The notes: generated by a model from the sequence alone, not told the origin. DNA of 64,000 nucleotides from an uncultured Bacteroidota bacterium (GCA_913062555.1 CAJXVU010000009.1:38540-102539), one strand, 5' to 3'; counted from the stretch's first letter, positions 1 through 9,365 are shown. Numbers and translations are program-made.

Positions 1-192
1 AAAAGAAAAATCTCAAAAACAAGAAGAGATAAGAGAAGAACACATTACAAAGCAACTGTACCACAGATTGCAACGTGTCCTACTACAGGAGAAGCACACT
101 TATACCACAGAGCTCACTGGCATGAAGGTAAGCTTTATTATAGAGGGCAAGTGTTGATTGACAACTCTCAAACAGAAGAAAATTTAGCATAG
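1..192 (+). CDS. rpmF: 50S ribosomal protein L32, 3' part
   Basis: The reading frame is open from the first base of the window and encodes 63 residues beginning [18 protein letters not shown]. This is the typical Bacteroidota L32 sequence after its MAHP start, so only about four N-terminal codons are missing. L32 is a small basic protein of the large ribosomal subunit. The [14 protein letters not shown] stretch matches the conserved central part, here with a single Cys instead of a full zinc ribbon. It lies just upstream of fabH, the usual rpmF-fab linkage that ties ribosome and fatty acid synthesis. A terminator follows. Confidence 0.93.
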   Translation, partial: KRKISKTRRDKRRTHYKATVPQIATCPTTGEAHLYHRAHWHEGKLYYRGQVLIDNSQTEENLA

Positions 193-212
193 TTATTATG
201 CATGCATATATT

Positions 213-240
213 AAAACGCTCACTTGTGAGCGTTTTTTTT
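213..240 (+). terminator. Rho-independent terminator after rpmF
   Basis: AAAACGCTCAC and GTGAGCGTTTT form an 11-bp stem with a two-base loop, followed directly by a run of eight T. It ends the rpmF transcript and separates it from fabH, which must then have its own promoter in the next 130 bases. Confidence 0.85.
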
Positions 241-371
241 ATGATATATTTTTATAGCAGTCAAAAACATCCTATTTTGCACCATATTTGATCAAAATAT
301 AGTATTTTCATCAAGTTTTTTACGCTTTTGTGTAAGATTTGATGAATTTTTGTTCAAACTAAAACTAAATT

Positions 372-1367
372 ATGAGTAAAATCACAGCCGCCATTACAGC
401 TGTTGGCGCTTATGTGCCGGAGTATGTGCTAACCAACCAAATTTTAGAAACAATGGTTGACACAAATGACGAATGGATCACCTCTAGAACAGGAATTAAG
501 GAACGAAGAATCCTTAAAGAAGAGGGAAAAGGAACTTCATTTTTAGCAATTAAGGCCGCTCAGGATTTAATAAATAAACGAGGTATCGACCCTAAAGAGA
601 TCGAGCTTGTTATTGTTGCAACAGCAACTCCAGACATGAAAGCAGCTTCTACAGCAGCGTTTACAGCAACTCAAATTGGTGCTGTTAATGCTTTTTCATT
701 CGATTTGGAAGCGGCATGTTCTAGTTTCTTATTTGGAATGTCTACCGCTGCCAGATATATTGAATCTGGAAAATATAAAAATGTACTGTTGATTGGGGCA
801 GATAAAAACTCTTCAATGATTAATTATGAAGATAGAGCAACGTGCATTATTTTTGGAGATGGTGCCGGAGCAGTTTTATTCGAACCTAATGAAGAAAACT
901 TAGGCTTGCAAGATGAATACCTTAGAAGCGATGGTTCAGGTAGAGATTTTTTACAAGCAACTTACGGAGGGTCTTCTTATCCCACTACTGTTGATGCCAT
1001 AGAAAAAGGAGCGCATTATGTTTTCCAAGACGGTAAAACAGTATTTAAAAATGCAGTCTCTAGAATGGCCGATGTAGCTGTAAAAATTTTAGAGCGTAAT
1101 AATCTTACAAATGATGATATAGCGTGGCTTGCGGCTCATCAAGCCAACAAACGTATTGTTGATGCTACTGCTAATAGAATAGACTTAGATAAAGACAAGG
1201 TGATGATGAATATTGAGAAGTATGGAAATACTACTTCAGCAACACTTCCGTTATTATTAAATGACTACGAATCCCAATTAAAAAAAGGGGACAATATTGT
1301 ATTTGCCGCTTTTGGAGGAGGATTTACTTGGGGCTCCATTTACTTAAAATGGGCTTACAATTCTTAA
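372..1367 (+). CDS. fabH: 3-oxoacyl-ACP synthase III (KAS III)
   Basis: The 331-residue protein is a full-length KAS III. It condenses acetyl-CoA (or a branched starter) with malonyl-ACP to begin cytosolic fatty acid synthesis. The catalytic triad is visible: Cys116 in DLEAACSSF, His256 in AAHQAN and Asn286 in EKYGNTTSA. The C-terminal GGGFTWGS glycine loop is also present. Branched iso-fatty acids are typical of Flavobacteria, so a branched primer preference is plausible but is inferred. accB starts 30 bases downstream and accC follows, so the three genes likely form one operon that supplies malonyl-CoA and uses it. Confidence 0.95.
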   Translation: MSKITAAITAVGAYVPEYVLTNQILETMVDTNDEWITSRTGIKERRILKEEGKGTSFLAIKAAQDLINKRGIDPKEIELVIVATATPDMKAASTAAFTATQIGAVNAFSFDLEAACSSFLFGMSTAARYIESGKYKNVLLIGADKNSSMINYEDRATCIIFGDGAGAVLFEPNEENLGLQDEYLRSDGSGRDFLQATYGGSSYPTTVDAIEKGAHYVFQDGKTVFKNAVSRMADVAVKILERNNLTNDDIAWLAAHQANKRIVDATANRIDLDKDKVMMNIEKYGNTTSATLPLLLNDYESQLKKGDNIVFAAFGGGFTWGSIYLKWAYNS

Positions 1368-1397
1368 CTAAACTAACTAAATTTAAATAGCTAAATT

Positions 1398-1889
1398 ATG
1401 GATTTAAAAGAGATTCAAAACTTAATCAAATTTGTAGCTAAATCTGGCGCAACTGAGGTTAAACTTGAAATGGATGATGTTAAAATCACCATTAAAACAG
1501 GATCAGATTCTGAAACCACAATATTACAGCAAGTTCCTGTTTCGGCTCAGATGCCACAAATATTGGCCGCAGCGCCTCAACCAGTTGATGGGGCACCAAC
1601 AGCAGCAGCAACTCCAGCTGTACCAGCTTCAGAAGAAGACGATTCAAAATATATCACAATAAAATCACCAATAATCGGTACGTTCTATAGAAAACCTTCC
1701 CCAGACAAACCTTTGTTTGTTGAAGTAGGACAAACAATTGCAGAAGGTGATGTACTTTGTGTCATTGAAGCAATGAAACTTTTTAACGAAATTGAATCGG
1801 AAGTTTCAGGTAAAGTTGTAAAAATATTAGTGGATGATTCTTCACCGGTAGAATTTGACCAACCACTATTTTTAGTAGATCCATCGTAA
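1398..1889 (+). CDS. accB: Biotin carboxyl carrier protein of acetyl-CoA carboxylase
   Basis: The 163-residue protein has the BCCP plan. A short N-terminal dimerisation segment (MDLKEIQNLIKFVAKSG) is followed by an Ala/Pro-rich flexible linker (about residues 45-80) and a C-terminal biotinyl domain. Lys127 in EAMKLFNE is the biotin attachment site for BirA. It carries the carboxyl group between biotin carboxylase (accC, next gene) and the carboxyltransferase, which is not in this window. Overlapping frames on both strands are shadows caused by the repetitive linker. Confidence 0.95.
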   Translation: MDLKEIQNLIKFVAKSGATEVKLEMDDVKITIKTGSDSETTILQQVPVSAQMPQILAAAPQPVDGAPTAAATPAVPASEEDDSKYITIKSPIIGTFYRKPSPDKPLFVEVGQTIAEGDVLCVIEAMKLFNEIESEVSGKVVKILVDDSSPVEFDQPLFLVDPS

Positions 1890-1973
1890 TATAAATCCCA
1901 ATTTTCAATTCCCAAATCCTAGTTTAAATACTTTAGGAATTTGTTTTTTGAATATTGAAAATTTGAAGCATTT

Positions 1974-3320
1974 ATGTTTAAAAAAATATTAATCGCCAAT
2001 AGAGGAGAAATAGCACTGCGTGTTATTAGAACCTGTAAAGAAATGGGAATTAAATCGGTTGCAGTTTATTCAACCGCCGATGCCGAAAGTCTACACGTTA
2101 AGTTTGCTGATGAAGCCGTTTGTATAGGGCCACCTTCAAGCAACGAATCGTATTTAAAAATGCCAAATATAATTGCCGCTGCAGAAATAACTAATGCAGA
2201 TGCAATACATCCGGGATATGGGTTCTTATCTGAAAATGCTAAGTTTTCAAAAATTTGTGCTGAACATGATATCAAATTTATCGGAGCTTCGGCCGAGATG
2301 ATTGATAGAATGGGTGATAAGGCCAATGCAAAAGAAACGATGAAAGCTGCTGGAGTACCATGTGTACCAGGAAGTGATGGGGTTATTGAAACCTTTAAGG
2401 ACTGCCAGAAAGTTGCTAAAGAAACAGGATACCCTGTAATGCTTAAGGCTTCTGCCGGAGGTGGAGGTAAGGGTATGCGTGCCGTTTGGAAAGCTGAAGA
2501 TTTAAAAGATGCTTGGGACTCTGCCAGACAGGAATCTAAAGCAGCTTTTGGAAATGACGACATGTATATTGAAAAACTTATTGAAGAGCCTAGACATATC
2601 GAAATTCAAATTGTAGGAGATTCTACAGGAAAAGCATGTCATTTATCTGAAAGAGATTGCTCAATACAACGTCGTCATCAAAAATTAACAGAAGAAGTCC
2701 CTTCTCCATTCATGACAGACGAGTTACGTCAAAAAATGGGAGATGCTGCTGTAAAAGCATCCGAGTTTATAAAGTATGAAGGAGCAGGAACGGTTGAGTT
2801 TTTAGTTGATAAAAATAGAAACTTCTATTTCATGGAAATGAATACTCGAATTCAAGTAGAGCATCCTATTACAGAACAAGTTATAGATTTTGACCTTATA
2901 CGTGAGCAAATTTTAGTAGCCGCAGGGGTGCCTATTTCAGGTAAAAATTATTCCCCTAAGTTACATGCTATAGAGTGTAGAATCAATGCTGAAGACCCGC
3001 ATAACGGGTTTAGACCATCTCCAGGTAGAATCACAACATTACATGCGCCGGGAGGGCATGGTGTACGTTTAGATACTCATGTTTATGCAGGATATGTTAT
3101 TCCGCCTAATTATGATTCTATGATCGCTAAGCTTATAACTACTGCGCAAACTCGAGAAGAAGCCATCAGTAAAATGAAACGTGCTCTCGATGAATTTTAT
3201 ATTGAAGGGATTAAAACTACAATTCCATTTCATAGACAATTAATGGAACATCCCGATTATGTCACTGGTAATTATACTACCAAATTCATGGAAGATTTCG
3301 TGATGCAAGACAAACAATAA
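1974..3320 (+). CDS. accC: Biotin carboxylase subunit of acetyl-CoA carboxylase
   Basis: The 448-residue protein has the normal length for AccC. It uses ATP and bicarbonate to carboxylate the biotin on AccB. The N-terminal domain starts [18 protein letters not shown]. The ATP-grasp glycine loop [12 protein letters not shown] lies near residue 160, and [14 protein letters not shown] near residue 290 carries metal and bicarbonate ligands. The gene sits 84 bases after accB in the same direction and is followed by a strong terminator. The operon therefore ends here without accA or accD, which is normal in this phylum. Confidence 0.96.
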   Translation: MFKKILIANRGEIALRVIRTCKEMGIKSVAVYSTADAESLHVKFADEAVCIGPPSSNESYLKMPNIIAAAEITNADAIHPGYGFLSENAKFSKICAEHDIKFIGASAEMIDRMGDKANAKETMKAAGVPCVPGSDGVIETFKDCQKVAKETGYPVMLKASAGGGGKGMRAVWKAEDLKDAWDSARQESKAAFGNDDMYIEKLIEEPRHIEIQIVGDSTGKACHLSERDCSIQRRHQKLTEEVPSPFMTDELRQKMGDAAVKASEFIKYEGAGTVEFLVDKNRNFYFMEMNTRIQVEHPITEQVIDFDLIREQILVAAGVPISGKNYSPKLHAIECRINAEDPHNGFRPSPGRITTLHAPGGHGVRLDTHVYAGYVIPPNYDSMIAKLITTAQTREEAISKMKRALDEFYIEGIKTTIPFHRQLMEHPDYVTGNYTTKFMEDFVMQDKQ

Positions 3321-3328
3321 TTATAATT

Positions 3329-3360
3329 AAACTCTGAAAATTTTTTCAGAGTTTTTTTTT
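3329..3360 (+). terminator. Terminator after accC
   Basis: AAACTCTGAAAA and TTTTCAGAGTTT form a hairpin with a run of nine T. It closes the fabH-accB-accC transcript just before the catabolic cluster. Confidence 0.85.
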
Positions 3361-3409
3361 AAACAATTGTGTTTCAGAATCTTTAAAAATAATTGTTTAC
3401 ATTTACTTC

Positions 3410-3472
3410 ATGTTGGAGAATATAATAGTACAGATTTACGAAATGCCTTGGGTTATTATACCAGGCTTGTAA
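3410..3472 (+). CDS. 20-residue EMPW peptide, copy 1 (putative leader peptide)
   Basis: This short frame encodes MLENIIVQIYEMPWVIIPGL. It was recognised because a second frame of identical length at 9366 ends in the same ten residues except for one position (EMPWV-I/F-IPGL), each directly before the stop. Within the shared ten codons four differ only at the third base (Pro, Ile, Pro, Gly), so the peptide rather than the DNA is conserved. The N-terminal halves differ apart from Met-Leu. It begins 132 bases before a decayed saccharopine-dehydrogenase start, as copy 2 begins 128 bases before the intact gene. A TACATTTA element, one base off the Bacteroidota -7 box, ends four bases before the ATG, so the mRNA could be nearly leaderless. 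A regulatory leader or arrest peptide is the best guess; a peptide signal or precursor is not excluded. Confidence 0.6.
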   Translation: MLENIIVQIYEMPWVIIPGL

Positions 3473-3541
3473 TACTTCTACTCACTTCTATTATTTCTAT
3501 TATTCTTAACAATTTCTTTTTAACAATTTAAAATTTTAAAC
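3473..3541 (+). promoter_or_regulatory. G-free pyrimidine-rich spacer after EMPW peptide 1
   Basis: All 69 bases between the peptide stop and the next ATG lack G. The first 45 bases are mostly T and C. The equivalent spacer of copy 2 also has no G from 9436 to 9493. Such RNA would be unstructured and resembles the Rho-loading segments found directly after some regulatory leader peptides (tnaC of E. coli is the known model). The regulatory role is inferred. Confidence 0.4.
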
Positions 3542-3658
3542 ATGAGTGATATTATGGTATTAATGGTCTGTTTACCGGGAAATGCTATAATAATGGGTCT
3601 GTCTAAAAACCAGGGTGCTACAATAATTCGTCTTTATCAATATCTTTTAGGAAGGTAA
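3542..3658 (+). pseudogene. Decayed 5' stub of a saccharopine-dehydrogenase-like gene
   Basis: The 38-codon frame MSDIMVLMVCLPGNAIIMGL... aligns without gaps to residues 1-38 of the intact enzyme at 9494, with 13 identities and several similar residues. The Rossmann glycine motif GAGMVG has become MVCLPG, so it cannot bind NAD(P) normally, and a stop follows after LLGR. Together with the upstream peptide it looks like a duplicated head of the 9366-9494 unit whose body was lost. It might still serve as translated spacer for the regulation of the next gene, but no function can be assigned. Confidence 0.6.
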
Positions 3659-3731
3659 GTTTGTAGTTACATTTATTCACCTTTAGTGGACTTGTGCAAA
3701 TCGTGTTTATTATCATTTATACCAGACACAA

Positions 3732-4934
3732 ATGCCAATACAAACACCTTTTTATCCAAGAACCTCAGCACTAAACAAGAACCTTGATTGGAAGGAATGG
3801 GCCGGCTATTTTGCCGCTAATTCTTATAATGTTGTGAACGATTTTGAATATTTTGCCTTTAGACATTCTGCTGGCTTAGTAGATATAACACCGCTTTTTA
3901 AGTATAAGGTTTCTGGAAAGGATTCGATGATGTTTTTATCACGACTTATGGTAAAAGACATCAGTAAATTAAAACTTAACCAGGCCACTTACTGTTGTTG
4001 GTGCGATGATCGAGGTATGGTAATAGATGATGGAACTGTGATGCGTTTTGGAGATAATGATTATTTCGTTACCGCTGCGGATCCTTCGTATTCCTGGTTT
4101 TCAAGGTTTATTAAAAAATTGGATGTTCAAATTGAAGATATTACAGATACTTATTGCGGATTGGCGTTACAGGGGCCAAAATCTAGAGATATTCTAAAAA
4201 GAATGTGTGATGCCAATTTGGATAAATTGAAGTTTTTCTGGACGACAAGTGCAAAAGCAGATGGGTTTGATTTTAAAATTTCAAGAACAGGATACACTGG
4301 AGATTTGGGCTATGAACTTTGGGTGAAAAACGAAAATGCTTTAAAGTTATTTGATGCTGTTTGGAGCGCAGGGCAAGATTTCAACATTAGAATGGCAGGA
4401 ATAGCAGCCCTGGATATTGTTAGAATTGAAGCTGGTTTAATCATGAATGGCGTTGATTATCACAGTTCTTTACATGCTCTTATTCCAGAACAAATGAGCA
4501 GTCCGTACGAATTGGGACTAGGCTGGACCGTTAATTTAGATCGAGATCCTTTTATGGGGCAGAAAGCTTTAAAGTTGGAAAAGAAAAATGGGTCAAAATG
4601 GGCAACAGTTGGAATTGATATTAATTGGCCAGATTTAGAAGCTTTATATAAAAACCTAGGCTTACCACCTCATGTAGATTCTGGTGCCTGGAGACACTCG
4701 GTTCCAATATACCATAAACAACACAAGTCTAAACAAATTGGATATGCAACCTGTGGTACTTGGTCACCTTTATTAAAGAAAAACCTCGCTATAGCAACAA
4801 TTGAAATGGAATATGCTACGCCTGGAACAGAAGTCAACTTCGAGGTTATGGTAGAACATCATAGAAAATTGGTAAGCGCTATTGTTTGTAAACCTCAATT
4901 TTTTAACCCAGATAGAAAGCGATCAATCCTTTAA
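3732..4934 (+). CDS. GcvT/DmdA-family folate-dependent aminomethyltransferase-like protein
   Basis: The 400-residue protein has the GcvT fold. AGLVDITPLFKYKVSGKD lies near residue 47, the catalytic-type acidic pair GMVIDD at Asp99-Asp100, ALQGPKSRDIL near 146, and SRTGYTGDLGYELWV near 182. A C-terminal domain contains a degenerate GTWSP turn. Members pass one-carbon groups to tetrahydrofolate from N-methyl or S-methyl substrates. Canonical gcvT sits with gcvH/gcvP, which are absent here. The neighbours are instead two FAD oxidoreductases and a Rieske oxygenase, which favours demethylation of a methylated amine or related compound over glycine cleavage. The gene is 12 bases from the next and forms an operon with it. 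Confidence 0.75.
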   Translation: MPIQTPFYPRTSALNKNLDWKEWAGYFAANSYNVVNDFEYFAFRHSAGLVDITPLFKYKVSGKDSMMFLSRLMVKDISKLKLNQATYCCWCDDRGMVIDDGTVMRFGDNDYFVTAADPSYSWFSRFIKKLDVQIEDITDTYCGLALQGPKSRDILKRMCDANLDKLKFFWTTSAKADGFDFKISRTGYTGDLGYELWVKNENALKLFDAVWSAGQDFNIRMAGIAALDIVRIEAGLIMNGVDYHSSLHALIPEQMSSPYELGLGWTVNLDRDPFMGQKALKLEKKNGSKWATVGIDINWPDLEALYKNLGLPPHVDSGAWRHSVPIYHKQHKSKQIGYATCGTWSPLLKKNLAIATIEMEYATPGTEVNFEVMVEHHRKLVSAIVCKPQFFNPDRKRSIL

Positions 4935-4945
4935 AAAAGAACACG

Positions 4946-6538
4946 ATGAGTAAAAAATACGATGCAATTATAATTGGTGGAGGTCATAATGGATTGATCA
5001 ATGCAGCATATTTAGCCAAAGCAGGAAAAAGTGTTTTGGTTTTAGAAAAAAGACATGTCCTTGGAGGCGCAGCAGTTTCAGAGGAGGTATTTCCAGGCTT
5101 CACATTTTCGGTGTGTAGTTATGTGGTAAGTTTATTTAGGCCACATATCATAAGGGAATTAAATTTGGTAAAACACGGCTATGATATTATTCCAATGGAT
5201 GCCTCATTTCAGCCCCTTCCTGATGATGATTTTGGACTTTGCAAATGGGGAGATGCTTCTCTAACTCGGCGGGAAATTGCCCGGTTTAGTAAAAAGGATT
5301 CAGAAGTATATGGTGAGTTTAGTAAAGTAATGACTCATATGGCAAAATTGGCAAAAGAAGTTATTGATCACCCTGCACCAGATGTAGCATCTATTAATCC
5401 AAAAGAACTTTCGTCACTATTAAGGATGGGAAAAGTTTTTAAAAATCTTGGTCCTGAATTACTTCAAATGAACACAAAGCTATTAACCATGAGTAGTGCC
5501 GATTTTCTCGATCTCTGGTTCGAATCAGAAGTCTTAAAAGGACCAATGGCTGTAAGTGGTATTATTGGAACATTTCTAGGGGTTCGATCACCAGGAACGG
5601 CCTATGTACTCCTGCATCATTATATGGGGGAATTAGATGGAGCTTTTCGTTCTTGGGGATTTTCAAAAGGAGGAACAGGGGGTGTTAGTATGGCTTGCGC
5701 TAATGCTGCACGAAGCTATGGCGCAGAAATTAGAACAAATGTAAACGTCTCTCACGTTAAAATTGTAAATGGGAAAGCTACGGGAGTTATTTTAGCCAAC
5801 GGAGATGAAATTGATTCGAAAATAGTTGTTTCAAATCTGGATCCAAACCGCACATACCTCAAGATGATTGGAGAAGATAATCTTTCACCAAATATTGCCA
5901 CAGAGATTAAAAGATTTAAACTTAGAGGGAGTTCTGGAAAGGTGAATTTTGCGCTAAGTGGGGTTCCAAATTTTTCTAAAAAACGAAAAGGACTGGAATA
6001 TATGAAAGGAGACATTGCTATTGTTCCCAATGTAGATTATGTTGAGAAAGCCTATGATCAAGCAAAATATGGTGAGTTTTCAGAAAAACCATATATAAAT
6101 ATCGTCATCCCTTCACTCACTGATCCAACATTAGCCCCACCAGGGAAACACGTTATGTCTTGTTTTGTGCAATATGCTCCTTTTAATATTAAGGAGGGAC
6201 CAGAATATTGGCCGAAATTAGCCGATAAATTTGGTGATGCAGTTCAAAACACGATCAAAGAATATGTTCCAGATATTGATAGTCTGGTAGAACATAGGCA
6301 AGTGGTTACACCATGGGATCTACAAGAAACTTTTGGTTTGACAGAAGGAAATATATTCCAAGGAGAACTAACCCTTGAGCAATTATTATTTCAGCGCCCT
6401 ATCTCAGGATATGCTAAATATAAAACACCAATTCGAAATTTATGGATGTCGGGATCTGGGACCCATCCAGGCGGAGGAATTATGGGCTCCGGAGGTGAAT
6501 TATCGGCAAAATCAATACTAAAAGAAAAAGTGATATGA
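4946..6538 (+). CDS. PYROXD2/CrtI-like FAD-dependent oxidoreductase A
   Basis: The 530-residue protein opens with a dinucleotide-binding motif (DAIIIGGGHNGLINAAYLAKAGK) and an LEKRHVLGGAA segment. It ends with the amine-oxidase/phytoene-desaturase signature MSGSGTHPGGGIMGSGG. The HN within the GGGHNG loop and the overall length fit the PYROXD2-like branch of the CrtI superfamily rather than a true carotene desaturase, and no carotenoid genes are nearby. It probably oxidises a C-N or C-C bond of the same substrate as its neighbours. Its stop overlaps the start of a paralogue by four bases (ATGA), so the two are translationally coupled and may form a heteromer. Confidence 0.75.
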   Translation: MSKKYDAIIIGGGHNGLINAAYLAKAGKSVLVLEKRHVLGGAAVSEEVFPGFTFSVCSYVVSLFRPHIIRELNLVKHGYDIIPMDASFQPLPDDDFGLCKWGDASLTRREIARFSKKDSEVYGEFSKVMTHMAKLAKEVIDHPAPDVASINPKELSSLLRMGKVFKNLGPELLQMNTKLLTMSSADFLDLWFESEVLKGPMAVSGIIGTFLGVRSPGTAYVLLHHYMGELDGAFRSWGFSKGGTGGVSMACANAARSYGAEIRTNVNVSHVKIVNGKATGVILANGDEIDSKIVVSNLDPNRTYLKMIGEDNLSPNIATEIKRFKLRGSSGKVNFALSGVPNFSKKRKGLEYMKGDIAIVPNVDYVEKAYDQAKYGEFSEKPYINIVIPSLTDPTLAPPGKHVMSCFVQYAPFNIKEGPEYWPKLADKFGDAVQNTIKEYVPDIDSLVEHRQVVTPWDLQETFGLTEGNIFQGELTLEQLLFQRPISGYAKYKTPIRNLWMSGSGTHPGGGIMGSGGELSAKSILKEKVI

Positions 6539-8073
6539 GCAAGTTTGATGTAATTGTAATTGGAGGAGGCCACAATGGTCTTACTACCGCTAGCATTCTT
6601 GCTAAAAAAGGAAAGAAAGTCCTTGTTGTTGAGAAAAGAAATATTCTTGGAGGTATCGCAGCTGGAGAAGAATTTCATCCCGGCTATTCTACAACTGGAT
6701 TATTACATGATACCAGTGGTGTGAGGTCACAAGTTGTTAAAGATTTACAACTTGAAAAACATGGTCTTGATATAAAGTCTAATCGCGCTAATGTAACACT
6801 ACTTTCCAAGGATGGAAAAAGCGTCTCAATTCAATCGGATGTTAATGCCACAGTTGAAGCCATTAGTGAATTTTCAGAAAAAGATGCTCAGGCTTATAGT
6901 GCTTATCAAGAGTTTCTTAAAAAGATAAGTAAAGTTATTAATGATTTAATGGAAAATCCGCCACCAAATATCGATGTTGAGAACCTGACAATGGGTAGCC
7001 TTGTGGTGCTAGCTAAAAAGGGGATGATGTTGAAAGGCCTAGGAAATAAAACCATGATGGAGTTGCTTAAAATAGCACCAATGTGTGTGGCAGATTTCTT
7101 GAATGAAAAGTTTGAAACCGAATTTCTCAAAGCAGGATTGGCTGCACCTGCACTATATGGTTCCTATGCTGGCCCATGGTCTGCCTACTCAACTATTAAT
7201 TTGTTGCTTTGGGAGTCTGCTTCTAAAAACCATGTTATTGGTGGGCCACAAGCACTAATTGCTGCATTACAGAAAGCAGCAATTCAAGCTGGAGTAGAAA
7301 TTAGAACTGGTGCAGAGGTAGAAAAAATCCTGTTAGACAATGAAGGGAAAGTTGAAGGCGTAAAATTAAGCGGAGGTGAAGCCATTTACGCGTCAAAAGT
7401 AGCCGCATCTTGTACCCCTAAAGAAACGTTTTTGAATTTATTTGATAATTTCCAATTAGAATATGAATTGGATTATTGGATTGATAAAATTCGAAGCAGA
7501 GGCACAACTGCAAAGGTAAATTTGGCAATAAATAAAACGGTTGAATTAAACGGACGAATTACCGAATTTGCCAGAACAGGAAATTCCTTTGATGAAATGG
7601 AGAAAGCTTTTGATCCAGTAAAGTATAAACAAGTAACAAATGCCCCATATTTAGATATTCATATTCCAACACATTCCAATCCATCTTTGGCCCCCGAGGG
7701 TCATAGTGTTGTATCAGTGTTGGTTCATCAAATCCCTTATGATTTCAAAAAGGGTTGGTCTGTAGATGCTAAGAAGCAACTAGGGGAGCATGTCCTTAAA
7801 GAACTAGAGGTCTATTCACCAGGGTTCTCAAAAGCTGTAGTGGGCATAGAAATCCTTTCGCCAACTGATTTTGAAGAACGGTATTCATTAACAGAAGGTC
7901 ACATTTATCACGGGGAACATTTTGTGGATCAACTGGTAACAAGACCAATACCTTCTTGCTCCAGATATAAAACACCTGTTTCGGGTTTGTATCTTTGTGG
8001 TAGTGGGTCACATCCAGGCGGGGGCATTACCTGTGCACCTGGAAGTATGGCTGCAATAGAAATCATTAAATAG
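6535..8073 (+). CDS. PYROXD2/CrtI-like FAD-dependent oxidoreductase B
   Basis: This 512-residue paralogue of the preceding protein begins DVIVIGGGHNGLTTASILAKKGK and ends LCGSGSHPGGGITCAPGSMAA, the same FAD motifs at the same positions. The middle parts differ clearly, so the duplication is old. Tandem overlapping copies suggest a two-subunit enzyme or two successive oxidations. The family is diverse and its substrates are mostly unknown, so only the redox class is firm. Confidence 0.75.
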   Translation: MSKFDVIVIGGGHNGLTTASILAKKGKKVLVVEKRNILGGIAAGEEFHPGYSTTGLLHDTSGVRSQVVKDLQLEKHGLDIKSNRANVTLLSKDGKSVSIQSDVNATVEAISEFSEKDAQAYSAYQEFLKKISKVINDLMENPPPNIDVENLTMGSLVVLAKKGMMLKGLGNKTMMELLKIAPMCVADFLNEKFETEFLKAGLAAPALYGSYAGPWSAYSTINLLLWESASKNHVIGGPQALIAALQKAAIQAGVEIRTGAEVEKILLDNEGKVEGVKLSGGEAIYASKVAASCTPKETFLNLFDNFQLEYELDYWIDKIRSRGTTAKVNLAINKTVELNGRITEFARTGNSFDEMEKAFDPVKYKQVTNAPYLDIHIPTHSNPSLAPEGHSVVSVLVHQIPYDFKKGWSVDAKKQLGEHVLKELEVYSPGFSKAVVGIEILSPTDFEERYSLTEGHIYHGEHFVDQLVTRPIPSCSRYKTPVSGLYLCGSGSHPGGGITCAPGSMAAIEIIK

Positions 8074-8122
8074 AATCTCAATACAATAAATTTTATTGTT
8101 TGTAAATAAAAAGGTTAGAATT

Positions 8123-9274
8123 ATGAGTAAGGGCGAATTTATAAAAAGAGGCACTGATTATTCTATTATTGATGGTATGAGAACTTTGCCAGGAAAGTAC
8201 TATCACAGCAAAAAAATATATCAAGAAGAAGTAGAGAAAATTTTTTATAAGTTTTGGATTTATGCCTGTCGTGCGGAAGAAATTCCATCGGTTGGAGATT
8301 ATAAACTTATTCAAGTGGAGGACGAGAGTCTTATTTTAGTAAGAGACAAATCCGGTGAGATTAAAGCACTATTTAATGTGTGTAGCCATAGAGGAACACA
8401 GCTTTGTGTGACACCAAAGGGTAATTTTAAATCTAAATCCATACAATGCCCTTACCATGCCTGGACCTATGGTCTAAACGGAAAACTATTGGGGGCCCCT
8501 TTAATGAAGGATGGACATGGGTTTCAAAAGGATAAATGTGCGCTTCCTCAAGCCAAAGTACACTTATGGGAAGGATTCATATTTATAAATTTAGATAAAA
8601 ATCCCGAGCCATTTGAAGTTCAAATGGAAGCACTTATTGGCAAATTTTCTGATTGGAAAATGGGAGAATTAAGAATAGCACATCATATAAAATATGAATT
8701 GAAATGCAACTGGAAGCTTATTCTTCAAAACTATCAGGAATGCTATCATTGCCCAGGGGTACATCCTTTACTTTCAGAACTTACACCGACACAGTCTGCA
8801 CAACACGATTCAATGAAAGGCGCTGTAATTGGCGGATTTATGGATCTTAACAAAGAGAGAGGGAGTATGACCATGGATGGTGAAGCCGCTGCGCCTGCTA
8901 TTTGTGATGTGTCTGGAGCCGATTTGCAGAGAGTATATTATTATTCAATTTTCCCCAACTTATTGCTAACGCCACATCCAGATTTTGTAATGTTTCATCA
9001 CATTACCCCACTTGGTCCAGACAAAATAATTAATGATTGTTATTTCCTTTTCCGTCCTGATGTAATTAATGATCCCAAGGCTCAAGATGGCATAAAATCG
9101 GCCGTAGCTTTTTGGGATCTAACAAACAAACAAGATTGGCAAGTGTGTGAACAGATGCAAACGGGTACTAAGTCTAAGCGATTTACAAGAGGCTATTATT
9201 CTGGCAGAGAAGATGTTCTTTTTCAATTGGACAAAGAATTATTAAAAGCCCTTGGGCATAAGGATTCTAATTAA
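8123..9274 (+). CDS. Rieske non-heme iron oxygenase, alpha subunit
   Basis: The 383-residue protein has an N-terminal Rieske [2Fe-2S] domain with Cys87-X-His89 and Cys109-X2-His112. The catalytic domain carries the mononuclear iron motif NYQECYHCPGVH (His209 and His214, with Glu206 where the bridging acid lies). NYxECYHC followed by VHP resembles oxygenases acting on quaternary amines such as glycine betaine, choline and carnitine. No reductase or beta subunit gene is nearby, so electrons must come from elsewhere. The frame extends to a TTG at 8096, but the ATG at 8123 (MSKGEF) matches the MSK starts of its neighbours and was chosen. Substrate is not known. Confidence 0.8.
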   Translation: MSKGEFIKRGTDYSIIDGMRTLPGKYYHSKKIYQEEVEKIFYKFWIYACRAEEIPSVGDYKLIQVEDESLILVRDKSGEIKALFNVCSHRGTQLCVTPKGNFKSKSIQCPYHAWTYGLNGKLLGAPLMKDGHGFQKDKCALPQAKVHLWEGFIFINLDKNPEPFEVQMEALIGKFSDWKMGELRIAHHIKYELKCNWKLILQNYQECYHCPGVHPLLSELTPTQSAQHDSMKGAVIGGFMDLNKERGSMTMDGEAAAPAICDVSGADLQRVYYYSIFPNLLLTPHPDFVMFHHITPLGPDKIINDCYFLFRPDVINDPKAQDGIKSAVAFWDLTNKQDWQVCEQMQTGTKSKRFTRGYYSGREDVLFQLDKELLKALGHKDSN

Positions 9275-9302
9275 AAGTAAAACCAATTTTAATGGCAATA
9301 AG

Positions 9303-9318
9303 AACTCAAAATTGAGTT
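9303..9318. promoter_or_regulatory. Inverted repeat upstream of EMPW peptide 2
   Basis: AACTCAA and TTGAGTT form a 7-bp dyad with a two-base spacer, 48 bases before the second peptide gene and 29 bases after the Rieske stop. It may be an operator for the peptide-saccharopine unit. No U-run follows, so it is less likely a terminator. Confidence 0.3.
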
Positions 9319-9365
9319 GGCAAAATTAATTTTTTTGCTTCTAATATTATTCGCATATTTGTACA

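Noticed and set aside
1685..1915. Minus-strand frame inside accB
   Set aside because: It is a mirror of a strongly supported coding region with biotinyl-lysine motif; composition is not protein-like.
3410..3472. EMPW peptides as precursors of a modified peptide (RiPP)
   Set aside because: No radical-SAM, YcaO, lanthionine synthase, recognition-element protein or exporter is near; kept only as a secondary option to a leader peptide.
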